From: Siphonodentalium dalli
Lineage: Eukaryota > Mollusca > Scaphopoda > Gadilida > Siphonodentaliidae
Direction of reading: 5' to 3'
Assembly: GCA_032622095.1 (NCBI GenBank)
Contig: CP136064.1
Location: 275,365,614 to 275,429,613, forward strand
DNA length: 64,000 bases
A program made the translations under genes and the position numbers. Shown here piece by piece: positions 1 to 11,800 of this stretch. How positions within the stretch are numbered: the first letter of the stretch is position 1; every line of letters begins with the position of its first letter. The notes below the pieces were generated by a model that saw nothing but the letters and a program-made list of their open reading frames with translations, had not been told where the DNA came from and ran no database searches.

Positions 1-3000
1 TACACCCCCCATGTTCTGGACAACTTACCGTAACTCTGATGGGAGATATCCATGCACATTCTGCTCTACACCCCCATGTTCGGGACAACTTACCGTAACT
101 CTGATCGGAGATATCCATGCGCGTTCTGTTCTACACCACCATGTTCGGTACAACTAACCGTAACTCTGATGGGAGATATCCATGCACATTCTGCTCTACA
201 CCCCCATGTTCGGGACAACTTACCGTAACTCTGATGGGAGATATCCATGCACGTTCTGCTCTACAACCCATGTTCGGGACAACTTACCGTAACTCTGATG
301 GGAGATATCCATGTTCGTTCTGTTCTACACCCCCATGTTCGGGACAACTTACCGTAACTCTGATGGGAGATATCCATGTGCGTTCTGTTCTACACCCCCA
401 TGTTCGGGACAACTTACCGTAACTCTGATGGGAGATATCCATGCACGTTCTGTTCTACACCCCCATGTTCGGGACAACTTACCGTAACTCTGATGGGAGA
501 TATCCATGTGCGTTCTGTTCTACACCCCCATGTTCGGGACAACTTACCGTAACTCTGATGGGAGATATCCATGTGCGTTCTGTTCTACACCCCCATGTTC
601 GGGACAACTTACCGTAACTCTGATGGGAGATAGTCATGCGCGTTCTGTTCTACATCCCCCATGTTCGAGACAACTTACCGTAACTCTGATGGGAGATATC
701 CATGCGCGTTCTGTTCTACATCCCCCATGTTCGAGACAACTTACCGTAACTCTGATGGGAGATATCCATGCGCGTTCTGCTCTACACCCCCATGTTCGGG
801 ACAACTTACCGTAACTCTGATGGGAGATATCCATGCGCGTTCTGATCTACACCCCCATGTTCGGGACAACTAACCGTAACTCTGATGTGAGATATCCATG
901 CACGTTCTGTTCTACACCCCCATGTTCGGGACAACTAACCGTAACTCTGATGGGAGATATCCATGCACGTTCTGTTCTACACCCCCATGTTCGGGACAAC
1001 TTACCGTAACTCTGATGGGAGATATCCATGCGCGTTCTGTTCTACATCCCCCATGTTCGGGACAACTTACCGTAACTCTGATGGGAGATATCCATGCACG
1101 TTCTGCTCTACACCCCCATGTTCGGGACAACTTACCGTAACTCTGATGGGAAATATCCATGCACGTTCTGTTCTACACCCCCATGTTCGGGACAACTTAC
1201 CGTAACTCTGATGGGAGATATCCATGCACGTTCTGCTCTACACCCCCATGTTCGGGACAACTTACCGTAACTCTGATGGGAGATATCCATGCACGTTCTG
1301 CTCTACACCCCCCATGTTCGGGACAACTTACCGTAACTCTGATGGGAGATATCCATGCACGTTCTGTTCTACACCCCCATGTTCTGGACAACTTACCGTA
1401 ACTCTGATGGGAGATATCCATGTGCGTTGTGTTCTACACCCCCATGTTGGGATAACTTACCGTAACTCTGATGGGAGATATCCATGCGCGTTCTGTTCTA
1501 CATCCCCCATGTTCTGGACAACTTACCGTAACTATGATGGGATCCATGCGCGTTCTGTTCTACACCCCCATGTTCGGGACAACTTACCGTAACTCTGATG
1601 GGAGATATCCATGCACGTTCTGCTCTACACCCCCCATGTTCTGGACAACTTACCGTAACTCTGATGGGAGATATCCATGTGCGTTCTGTTCTACACCCCC
1701 ATGTTGGGATAACTTACCGTAACTCTGATAGGAGATATCCATGCGCGTTCTGTTCTACATCCCCCATGTTCTGGACAACTTACCGTAACTCTGATGGGAG
1801 ATATCCATGCGCGTTCTGCTCTACACCCCCATGTTCGGGACAACTTACCGTAACTCTGATGGGAGATATCCATGCACGTTCTGCTCTACACCCCCCATGT
1901 TCGGGACAACTTACCGTAACTCTGATGGGAGATATCCATGCACGTTCTGTTCTACACCCCCATGTTCTGGACAACTTACCGTAACTCTGATGGGAGATAT
2001 CCATGTGCGTTCTGTTCTACACCCCCATGTTGGGATAACTTACCGTAACTCTGATAGGAGATATCCATGCGCGTTCTGTTCTACATCCCCCATGTTCTGG
2101 ACAACTTACCGTAACTCTGATGGGAGATATCCATGCGCGTTCTGCTCTACACCCCCATGTTCGGGACAACTTACCGTAACTCTGATGGGAGATATCCATG
2201 CGCGTTCTGATCTACACCCCCATGTTCGGGACAACTTACCGTAACTCTGATGTGAGATATCCATGCACGTTCTGTTCTACACCCCCATGTTCGGGACAAC
2301 TAACCGTAACTCTGATGTGAGATATCCATGCACATTCTGCTCTACACCCCCATGTTCGGGACAACTTACCGTAACTCTGATGGGAGATATCCATGCGCGT
2401 TCTGATCTACATCCCCATGTTCGGGACAACTTACCGTAACTCTGATGTGAGATATCCATGCACGTTCTGTTCTACACCCCCATGTTCGGGACAACTAACC
2501 GTAACTCTGATGTGAGATATCCATGCACATTCTGCTCTACACCCCCATGTTCGGGACAACTTACCGTAACTCTGATGGGAGATATCCATGCACGTTCTGT
2601 TCTACACCCCCATGTTCGGTACAACTTACCGTAACTCTGATGTGAGATATCCATGTGCGTTCTGATCTACACTCCCCATGTTCGGGACAACTTACCGTAA
2701 CTCTGATGGTAGATATCCATGCGCGTTCTGTTCTACATCCCCCATGTTCGGGACAACTTACCGTAACTCTGATGGGAGATATCCATGCGCGTTCTGCTCT
2801 ACACCCCCCATGTTCGGGACAACTTACCGTAACTCTGATGGGAGATATCCATGCGCGTTCTGCTCTACACCCCCATGTTCGGGACAACTTACCGTAACTC
2901 TGATGGGAGATATCCATGCGCGTTCTGCTCTACACCCCCCATGTTCGGGACAACTTACCGTAACTCTGATGGGAGATATCCATGCACGTTCTGCTCTACA

Positions 3001-6000
3001 CCCCCCATGTTCGGGACAACTAACCGTAACTCTGATGTGAGATATCCATGTGCGTTCTGATCTACACTCCCATGTTCGGGACAACTTACCGTAACTCTGA
3101 TCGGAGATATCCATGCGCGTTCTGTTCTACACCCCCATGTTCGGGACAACTTACCGTAACTCTGATGGGAGATATCCATGCACGTTCTGTTCTACACCCC
3201 CATGTTCGGGACAACTTACCGTAACTCTGATGGGAGATAGCCATGCGCCTTCTGTTCTACACCCCCATGTTCGGGACAACTTACCGTAACTCTGATGGGA
3301 GATATCCATGCACGTTCTGTTCTACATCCCCCCATGTTCGGGACAACTTACCGTAACTCTGATAGGAGTTATCCATGCGCGTTCTGATCTACACCCCCAT
3401 GTTCGGGACAACTTACCGTAACTCTGATGGGAGATATCCATGTGCGTTCTGATCTACACCCCCATGTTCGGGACAACTTACCGTAACTCTAATGGGAGAT
3501 ATCCATGCACGTTCTGTTCTACACCCCCATGTTGGGGACAACTTACCATAACTCTGATGGGAGATATCCATGCACGTTCTGTTCTACACCCCCATGTTGG
3601 GGACAACTTACCGTAACTCTGATGGGAGATATCCATGTGCGTTCTGTTCTACACCCCCATGTTCGGGACAACTTACCGTAACTCTGACGGGAGATATCCA
3701 TGTGCGTTCTGTTCTACACCCCCATGTTCGGGACAACTTACCGTAACTCTGATGGGAGATATCCATGCGCGTTCTGTTCTACATCCCCCATGTTCGGGAC
3801 AACTTACCGTAACTCTGATGGGAGATATCCATGTGCGTTCTGTTCTACACCCCCATGTTGGGGACAACTTACCGTAACTCTGATGGGAGATATCCATGTG
3901 CGTTCTGTTCTACACCCCCATGGTCGGGACAACTTACCGTAACTCTGACGGGAGATATCCATGCGCGTTCTGTTCTACACCCCCATGTTCGGGACAACTT
4001 ACCGTAACTCTGATGGGAGATATCCATGTGCGTTCTGTTCTACACCCCCATGTTCGGGACAACTTACCGTAACTCTGACGGGAGATATCCATGTGCGTTC
4101 TGTTCTACACCCCCATGTTCGGGACAACTTACCGTAACTCTGATGGGAGATATCCATGCGCGTTCTGTTCTACATCCCCCATGTTCGGGACAACTTACCG
4201 TAACTCTGATGGGAGATATCAATGCACGTTCTGTTCTACACCCCCATGTTCTGGACAACTTACCGTAACTCTGATGGGAGATATCCATGCGCGTTCTGCT
4301 CTACATCCCCCATGTTCGGGACAACTTACCGTAACTCTGATGGGAGATATCCATGCGCGTTCTGCTCTACATCCCCCATGTTCGGGACAACTTACCGTAA
4401 CTCTGATCGGAGATAGCCATGCGCGTTCTGTTCTACACCCCCATGTTCGGTACAACTAACCGTAACTCTGATCGGAGATAGCCATGCGCGTTCTGTTCTA
4501 CACCCCCATGTTCTGGACAACTTACCGTAACTCTGATGGGAGATATCCATGCGCGTTCTGCTCTACATCCCCCATGTTCGGGACAACTTACCGTAACTCT
4601 GATCGGAGATATCCATGCGCGTTCTGTTCTACACCCCCATGTTCGGGACAACTTACCGTAACTCTGATCGGAGATAGCCATGCGCGTTCTGTTCTACACC
4701 CCCATGTTCGGTACAACTAACCGTAACTCTGATCGGAGATAGCCATGCGCGTTCTGTTCTACACCCCCATGTTCTGGACAACTTACCGTAACTCTGATGG
4801 GAGATATCCATGTGCGTTCTGTTCTACACCCCCATGTTGGGGACAACTTACCGTAACTCTGATGGGAGATATCCATGTGCGTTCTGTTCTACACCCCCAT
4901 GTTCGGGACAACTTACCGTAACTCTGACGGGAGATATCCATGCGCGTTCTGTTCTACACCCCCATGTTCGGGACAACTTACCGTAACTCTGATGGGAGAT
5001 ATCCATGTGCGTTCTGTTCTACACCCCCATGTTCGGGACAACTTACCGTAACTCTGACGGGAGATATCCATGTGCGTTCTGTTCTACACCCCCATGTTCG
5101 GGACAACTTACCGTAACTCTGATGGGAGATATCCATGCGCGTTCTGTTCTACATCCCCCATGTTCGGGACAACTTACCGTAACTCTGATGGGAGATATCA
5201 ATGCACGTTCTGTTCTACACCCCCATGTTCTGGACAACTTACCGTAACTCTGATGGGAGATATCCATGCGCGTTCTGCTCTACATCCCCCATGTTCGGGA
5301 CAACTTACCGTAACTCTGATGGGAGATATCCATGCGCGTTCTGCTCTACATCCCCCATGTTCGGGACAACTTACCGTAACTCTGATCGGAGATAGCCATG
5401 CGCGTTCTGTTCTACACCCCCATGTTCGGTACAACTAACCGTAACTCTGATAGGAGATAGCCATGCGCGTTCTGTTCTACACCCCCATGTTCTGGACAAC
5501 TTACCGTAACTCTGATGGGAGATATCCATGCGCGTTCTGCTCTACATCCCCCATGTTCGGGACAACTTACCGTAACTCTGATCGGAGATATCCATGCGCG
5601 TTCTGTTCTACACCCCCATGTTCGGGACAACTTACCGTAACTCTGATCGGAGATAGCCATGCGCGTTCTGTTCTACACCCCCATGTTCGGTACAACTAAC
5701 CGTAACTCTGATCGGAGATAGCCATGCGCGTTCTGTTCTACACCCCCATGTTCTGGACAACTTACCGTAACTCTGATGGGAGATATCCATGCGCGTTCTG
5801 TTCTACATCCCCCATGTTCGGGACAACTTACCGTAACTCTGATGGGAGATATCCATGTGCGTTCTGTTCTACACCCCCATGTTCGGGACAACTTACCGTA
5901 ACTCTGATGGGAGATATCCATGTGCGTTCTGTTCTACACCCCCATGTTCGGGACAACTTACCGTAACTCTGATGGGAGATATCCATGTGCGTTCTGTTCT

Positions 6001-6300
6001 ACACCCCCATGTTCGGGACAACTTACCGTAACTCTGATGGGAGATATCCATGCGCGTTCTGCTCTACATCCCCCATGTTCGGGACAACTTACCGTAACTC
6101 TGATAGGAGATATCCATGTGCGTTCTGTTCTACACCCCCATGTTCGGGATAACTTACCGTAACTCTGATGGGAGATATCCATGTGCGTTCTGTTCTACAC
6201 CCCCATGTTCGGGACAACTTACCGTAACTCTGATGGGAGATATCCATGCGCGTTCTGCTATACACCCCCATGTTCGAGACAACTTACCGTAACTCTGATG
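1..6300. repeat. 65-bp minisatellite, ~97 copies, derived from the exon 37 donor boundary
   Basis: The unit is 65 bp (occasionally 66), nearly perfect over the whole stretch and running off the window edge. Read on the minus strand each unit has AGAACGCGCATGGATATCTC, then CCATCAGAGTTACG|GTAAGT and CCCGAACATGGGGG. This matches the end of MHC exon 37 (AGAACGCGCAGCGATATCTC, CCAGCAGAGATCTG|GTAAGT, CCGAACACGGGA). The array is therefore exon tail plus 5' splice site plus ~20 nt of intron, amplified. Open frames on both strands reflect the repeat, not coding. Confidence 0.9.
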
Positions 6301-6562
6301 GGAGATATCCCCGTACGTTGGGACATGACTCCCCTTTTAGGGACTGATATTTCTCTGCACGTTCTAATCGCCGTGTTCGGCTCTATTTACCTCCCCATGA
6401 TCGGGACTACTTATCGCATTGAATGTAATCCCTTCGCGTTCTAATATATATTTATATGCTGTGTTCTGAACTACTTACCATATCTCTGCTGTGATATAGC
6501 CCTGTGCGTTCTACTGCGACATTGCTCTGGGGCCAATCCACTGACGGAAGCACGCCTCACTG
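6301..6562 (-). repeat. Degenerate units plus a partial copy of MHC exon 37
   Basis: About three decayed 65-bp-type units (6301-6478) abut a partial copy of exon 37 (6479-6562). Read on the minus strand it gives RRASVSGLAPEQCRSRTHRA, then ISQQRYG|GTAAGTAG, against [20 protein letters not shown] in the functional exon. The 5' half and acceptor are missing, so it looks like a duplicated, non-functional exon end from which the big array grew. Confidence 0.75.
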
Positions 6563-6660
6563 GAACAAGCAAGTACACGTTAATCAGAATAGAATAGTTT
6601 TTATCACAAAAGACCCAATACACAACACACCCAAAACGCAACACATACAAACACAACATA

Positions 6661-6760
6661 TCTAATATATATTTTGGGACTTCTGTTTGTTTGTTTGTCT
6701 GTCTGTTAGCTATGGCCGGGAAAACTGTAGGACGGATTGAGCCCAAACTTCCTATCTAAG
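6661..6760 (+). mobile_element. Helitron-like 5' end fragment
   Basis: It begins A|TCTAATATATATTTTGGGAC, the same 5' end as the element at 6982, and stays similar for ~80 bp (GTTAGCTATGGCCGGGAAAA). The match then stops with no 3' terminus, so it is truncated. Confidence 0.5.
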
Positions 6761-6981
6761 GGTAAAATCCCAGATGGAATGTCATCGCACCGCTTCTGAG
6801 AACGTCAGAGCATTCATTCTCCAATCCCCCGCCACCACAATGGGTAGTTCATGGGTTAATCGTGTGATAGTTAAAGAGCGTTCGTATCCGCAGTGTCGTT
6901 GATAAAGAGCGTATATGTGTCCAGACATGAGCGTGTTGCGTACTTAGTGTTGTGTTCCTTGAAACGGGTACCCACAAATGA

Positions 6982-7192
6982 TCTAATATATATTTTGGGA
7001 CTTCTGTCTGTTTGTTTGTCTGTTAGCTATGGCCGGGAAAACTGCTGGACGGATTTCGACGAAATTTGATACCTACGAGTAATTTTGTCCGGGGAGTGTT
7101 TTGGACGGGCCAAATCGTGACTCCGACCTGATCTTGACCTTCAAATGGTCAAGTCAAGGTCAAAGCCCGGACGAAGTCGGGTCACCTGCTAG
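6982..7192 (+). mobile_element. Non-autonomous Helitron-like element, 211 bp
   Basis: The 5' end is TCTAATATAT after an A. The 3' end is a short GC-rich hairpin (GCCCGGACGAAGTCGGGT), then CACCTGCTAG followed by T. TC start, near-terminal hairpin, CTAG end and insertion between A and T are the Helitron structural hallmarks. No coding capacity. Confidence 0.7.
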
Positions 7193-7199
7193 TCCAATA

Positions 7200-8390
7200 T
7201 ATTTCAGTTAAAAAAAATGACAATAACATAAACAGGTGAAACAATAATCATATATGACGTGAGATTCGATATAAATTATGATATTCAGGAGTGATTAACT
7301 GAATTTGGACGATATTCGGGAGTGACTAACTATGAATATGGATAGATATACATATAATACAGAAAACTCATGTCATCTCACTGGTATAAATATATATTCC
7401 AAATAGTCACGAAATGTTCCTACTGTTAGTGTTGAACTTACCCCCGATATTCTCGAGGGCGTGATCGAGTTTAATGTTACCTAGATTACTCTCTAATCCT
7501 GGACAAAATTTAATCCTCATTTTATACCCACAAACTTTCAATTCCAGTATTATAGAAGGATATTCCCACGTATATCCCTGTTTTATTCCGGGCTGTTCCC
7601 ATGGAGTTTTATCCCGGTATATTCCTACTCATATGAAATTCAATATCGAACCAGTATTTCTTAACATCAATGGCGGTGCCACACATGTAGGTCTGATTCA
7701 CTGTATGGACTTTATGGAGCTTAATTCTGTGATAGACACCTTATCTTCTCAATCAACCACAGCGGAGCATGTGATGGACATGTTCAAGTCGCAGCAATCA
7801 CGCACCACCTCGGGAGGTTGTGCAGAGTTGTGCCCATTAAATTCATGTTTCAATAACCGATTGGGAATAGTTTTTCGATGGTATGAACGATGTTTATCCT
7901 CATTTAACATCCTGTAACCTACTGATTTGTAAATAAGGTTATAAAAATGGTTTCGGGCAACTAAAACTGAATTTACACCATCAATATAATAATTTTGAAG
8001 AGAATATATATAAAAAATAAAGGACTTGATCTAAATATAGAAAATTTGTTTAAGAAATTACGTCTCGAGAAAATTCACCCAAGTTATTTGGCCATTTTTG
8101 GACATGATTAAACAAACATTATTTATTTATGTTCATAAGCAATATTGATAATGGTATAATGCATCCAATGTGTATATAGATTGTTTGCATTGGTTTAATT
8201 TGGCAAATCTACTTATAAACCAGGATGTAAATTTCGTTGATGCTATTTTTGGACAGCGAACAGATTACCTGTTTCACTAAACTCCGCAGTTTCGGTTGAT
8301 TCACCCGGACGGAACAGAATTGTGCTGTCCATAAAGTGAATCATCCGCCGGGCCCTTGGTATAAAGTACTTACTGTATTATTGCTAGAGG
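7200..8390. other. Downstream or intronic DNA without a recognised gene
   Basis: AT-rich unique sequence between the two exon-37 copies. A 147-codon plus-strand open frame (7474-7917) has no recognisable domain, and I do not call it a gene. TTTATT at about 8130, giving AATAAA on the minus strand, could serve as a polyadenylation signal if exon 37 is terminal, but nothing else supports it. Confidence 0.4.
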
Positions 8391-8394
8391 GTTT

Positions 8395-8708
8395 TGTTGT
8401 GATATATATTTGCCTTCCCATGTTCGGGACTAGCCACCGTCTTTCTCCTGAGATATATCCCTGCGCGTTCTGATCCACATTCCCAAATGTTTGGGACTAC
8501 TTACCGTATCTCTGATGGGATATATCCCTGCGCGCTCGGATATGAGTCACATTTTTGTGACTAATATTTGGATGTGCGTTATTATCTGTATTCGCTTCCC
8601 GTGTTGGCTCTATTAATTCCCCCGTGATCGGGACTACTTACCGTATCGATGGGATATATCCATACGCGTTCTAATATATTTCTACATCCCGTGTTCGGAA
8701 CTACTTAC
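8395..8708. repeat. Degenerate exon-37-boundary repeats next to the real exon
   Basis: Four to five decayed units carry the CCCATGTT(C/T)GGGACTA..TACCGT core and ATATATCCCTGCGCG. They lie between exon 37 and the unique part of the flank. At least three retain a minus-strand GGTAAGTAGT donor-like core. They are older copies of the same unit as in 1-6300. Confidence 0.7.
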
Positions 8709-8853
8709 CAGATCTCTGCTGGGAGATATCGCTGCGCGTTCTACTGCGACAGTTCTCTAGAGCCATTTCACTGACGGAAGCACGCTCTACTGCGTCGTCC
8801 AATTCTTGTTGAAGAGTGCGGCATTTTGATTGGTTGCTGTTTGCTAGGGATTC
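8701..8853 (-). CDS. MHC exon 37: C-terminal rod and tailpiece, residues 1877-1926
   Basis: The acceptor TTTTAACAG precedes 8853. It encodes [20 protein letters not shown], then [20 protein letters not shown] and SDISQQRS. It aligns gaplessly with the region usually reading EEIAA.NLAKYRKAQ.ELEEAEERAD. Two endings are possible. A consensus donor TCTG|GTAAGT sits at 8703-8708, and a short last exon would then lie beyond the window or be unrecognised. Alternatively, direct read-through gives G-K and the stop TAG at 8701-8703. Key conserved residues of the usual assembly-competence region are changed. Missed by simple ORF calling because of its length. Confidence 0.88.
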   Translation of the reverse strand, partial: ESLANSNQSKCRTLQQELDDAVERASVSEMALENCRSRTRSDISQQRSGK

Positions 8854-11800
8854 CTGTTAAAATTGAGTGACACATTATCAAGACATATCAATGAGAAAAA
8901 ATTGGTTTATTTCTTAGACCTTATAACTTCTAATTTCAGCCTTTTTGGCCACCTACTATATCAGCGGTATTAGTATCTATTAGCTTAATCATGTTGTTTA
9001 TCCATTCCTATACTAAATACTCATTGACGAGTAGTTTCCTTAGGAAATGTTTAGATAACATGAATAATTATGTTCTTTTATTATTTGTTTTTCGTCTGCA
9101 TTTATTACATGAACACCCCCTCTAAATTATTATTAAACCTTTCCATTGTATACATGTATAACTGAACGGGATATTTCATGTATTGCACGGGTTAAAATAA
9201 ATGAGCTTAATGCAAGAAGCCGCAAAGTAATTAGGAACATGAACGATAACATATATATACTATGTACATTGGAATGACTAAATATAATATGTTCATCAGA
9301 ATGTTCATGTTCATACAAAATAGCATTTATGTAGCACTCATATAAATATATAAATATTAATGTGTATAGTCTACATTTACATACACACATGAGTATACAT
9401 ACATATATGTATACATAACAATGTGCATATAAATTAACATGTCTGTCTCTATAGAATAGTATACTATCTTAGTTGTATTCTTTCAAAGCATGTTTAAAGT
9501 CCTATTTTAAAGCCAACGGTCTTCAATGTTGAAACATTGCCAACAGAAAGGGGGCCATGTCATAGCCGCCATCGAATAAATCACACAAATGATGTCTAAA
9601 CAACCACCATATGTCTGTCTGAAGTGTGAGCGATCCGCCATAAAACAAATCGCGATGATGTCTGGATAACCACTATGACTGAATTGTTAGCGAGCCGCCA
9701 CAGACTAAATCGCGATGATGTCTGGATCACCACTCTGACTGAATTGTTAGCGATCCGCCATAAAACAAATCGCGATGATGTCTGAATAACCTCTATGACT
9801 GAATTGTTAGCGATCCGCCGTAAAACAAATCGCGATGATGTCTGGATAACCACTATGACTGAATTGTCAGCGATCCGCCATAAAACAAATCGCGATGATG
9901 TCTGGATAACCACTCTGACTGAATTGTTAGCGATCCGCCATAAAACAAATCGCGATGATGTCTGGATAACCACTATGACTGAATTGTGAGCGATCCGCCA
10001 TATAACAAATCGCGATGATGTCTGGATAACCACTCTGACTGAACTGAAGTGTGAGCGAATATGACTGAATTGTGAGCGCGCCGCCATAAAACAAATCGCG
10101 ATGATGTCTGAATAACCACTTTGACTGGCGAGCGGCCATATAATTAATTGAAAATGATGTCTATATTTGTAACATACCGCCTCCTCGATGTGCTTTCTGT
10201 ACTGTCGGAGCTTGGCCTGTAGATTATCCACGATGTCCTTACTCTTGCTTTGGTTGTTGGTTTCCTCCTCGACCTGGAACTCGAGGTCGCTCACACGTCT
10301 CTCAGCTCTGCGCACGGCCTTCTGGGCATCGCCGAGATATTTCCTCTCGTTATCGAGTTCCATCTCCAAATCTACTATCTGGAACGAGAATGTTAAACAT
10401 GTCTTTACTAAATAGGCATTGGCGGGTAGTTCCCTTAGGAAATATTCAGATAATAAGTTCACAAACTGTCATAGGAAGTGCCTTGAACATATTATCTGAA
10501 CATTTCCCACCAATGAATAGGAAACATTCCATGATTTATTATCTGTTAGTCAGTCTGTGTCTGATTATATATCCTCAGTGACCATCAAGATGAATAATAG
10601 ACCATTGCCATGTGTATTTGTATAACTGATGGGAGAGATTATATATCCTCAGTGACCATCAAGATGAATAATAGACCATTGCCATGTGTATTTGTATAAC
10701 TGATGGGAGAGATTATATATCCTCAGTGACCATCAAGATGAATAATAGACCATTCCAACTTCCCCATGTGTATAATTGACGGAAAAATTCATTTAGTATA
10801 GAAGTTGTTAAATGTGTTACATGGTCATTTAAGATTTGCGTGTTTTGGTTCATGTCTAAGAGTATATATGAAATATTTGGTCCGGCAAATTGTGTTGCTC
10901 AAGTGCGTCAGACAATTTTTATATTTACCCAGCAGTGGTCATGTTATACACGTTTTATCATTTTCAGAGGTACACGTGTTTACGAGAAACACAAAGAAAT
11001 ATACAAACATTAATTAAAGCATGCACATCCTATATCTTCGAATTAGTTTATTTGGCCGTCAAGCGCAAAATAAAAACTTGCGGTGATTTGGTTCATTAAA
11101 CACTAAACAGTTATGCACTGTTAGTTTTTTAAGTTTATTTTTCGTTTTGTGTTGTTTTGTTGTTCATATTAAAAACTCCAGTTATATATACTTGCTTTAT
11201 ACAATGCATATATGAATTGTATATCCAAGAAGACTCTATTTGTATATAAATAATGCCGCCGGGAACATATACCCTCTGTTCGAGTCTGTTAATAATGTAC
11301 CCCGGAAAGTTGGAAACCCTACCTTCTGTTCGACTATGTGAATAGTGTAGCCGGGGACACCTGTATACCCTATGTTGGAGTCTGTATAAATAATGTAGCC
11401 GGGAATACATACCCTCTGTTCGAGTCTGTGAATCAGTGTTTTTCCTCCCTTCATTGAGCTAGCCTCGATTTCGGCCAGTCGTTGCTGCAGCATCTTGACC
11501 TGCGCGTCCAGTTTCTTCCGGAGGTTCTCGACCTGAGCCGAGCGTTCCTGTTCCTGACGGAGTTGCTCCGAGTAACGATTCGAGTCAGCTGTCGCTTTCT
11601 TACCACTCTCCTCTAATTTCCTCATCTCAGTCGCCATCTCCCCCAGATCACTCTATAACGGAAGGCATTCACGTTCTGATTGTGTATGTACAGTACAATA
11701 AAGACGAAACAACTTCATTTCGCTCAACGCGGTGATATGTCCACTTAAAATCGTGGCGAATCGCCGCAAATCGCGCCATCGGATTCCCCGCGATTTTGAG

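Noticed and set aside
1-6300. Dozens of open frames of 60-145 codons on both strands, and a CRISPR-like regular spacing
   Set aside because: They are frames through a 65-bp repeat with no stops in some phases. There are no unique spacers between repeats, and the unit derives from a splice boundary in animal DNA, so it is neither coding nor a CRISPR array.
7474-7917. 147-codon plus-strand frame as a possible small gene
   Set aside because: No recognisable domain, no codon pattern or splice support, and it lies in repeat-rich flanking DNA. Chance is more likely.
9596-10462. 288-codon minus-strand frame extending exon 36 through the 60-bp repeats
   Set aside because: A good donor follows the conserved end KHIEEA, and exon 37 continues the conserved tail in phase. 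The open frame past the donor reflects a 60-bp unit without stops.
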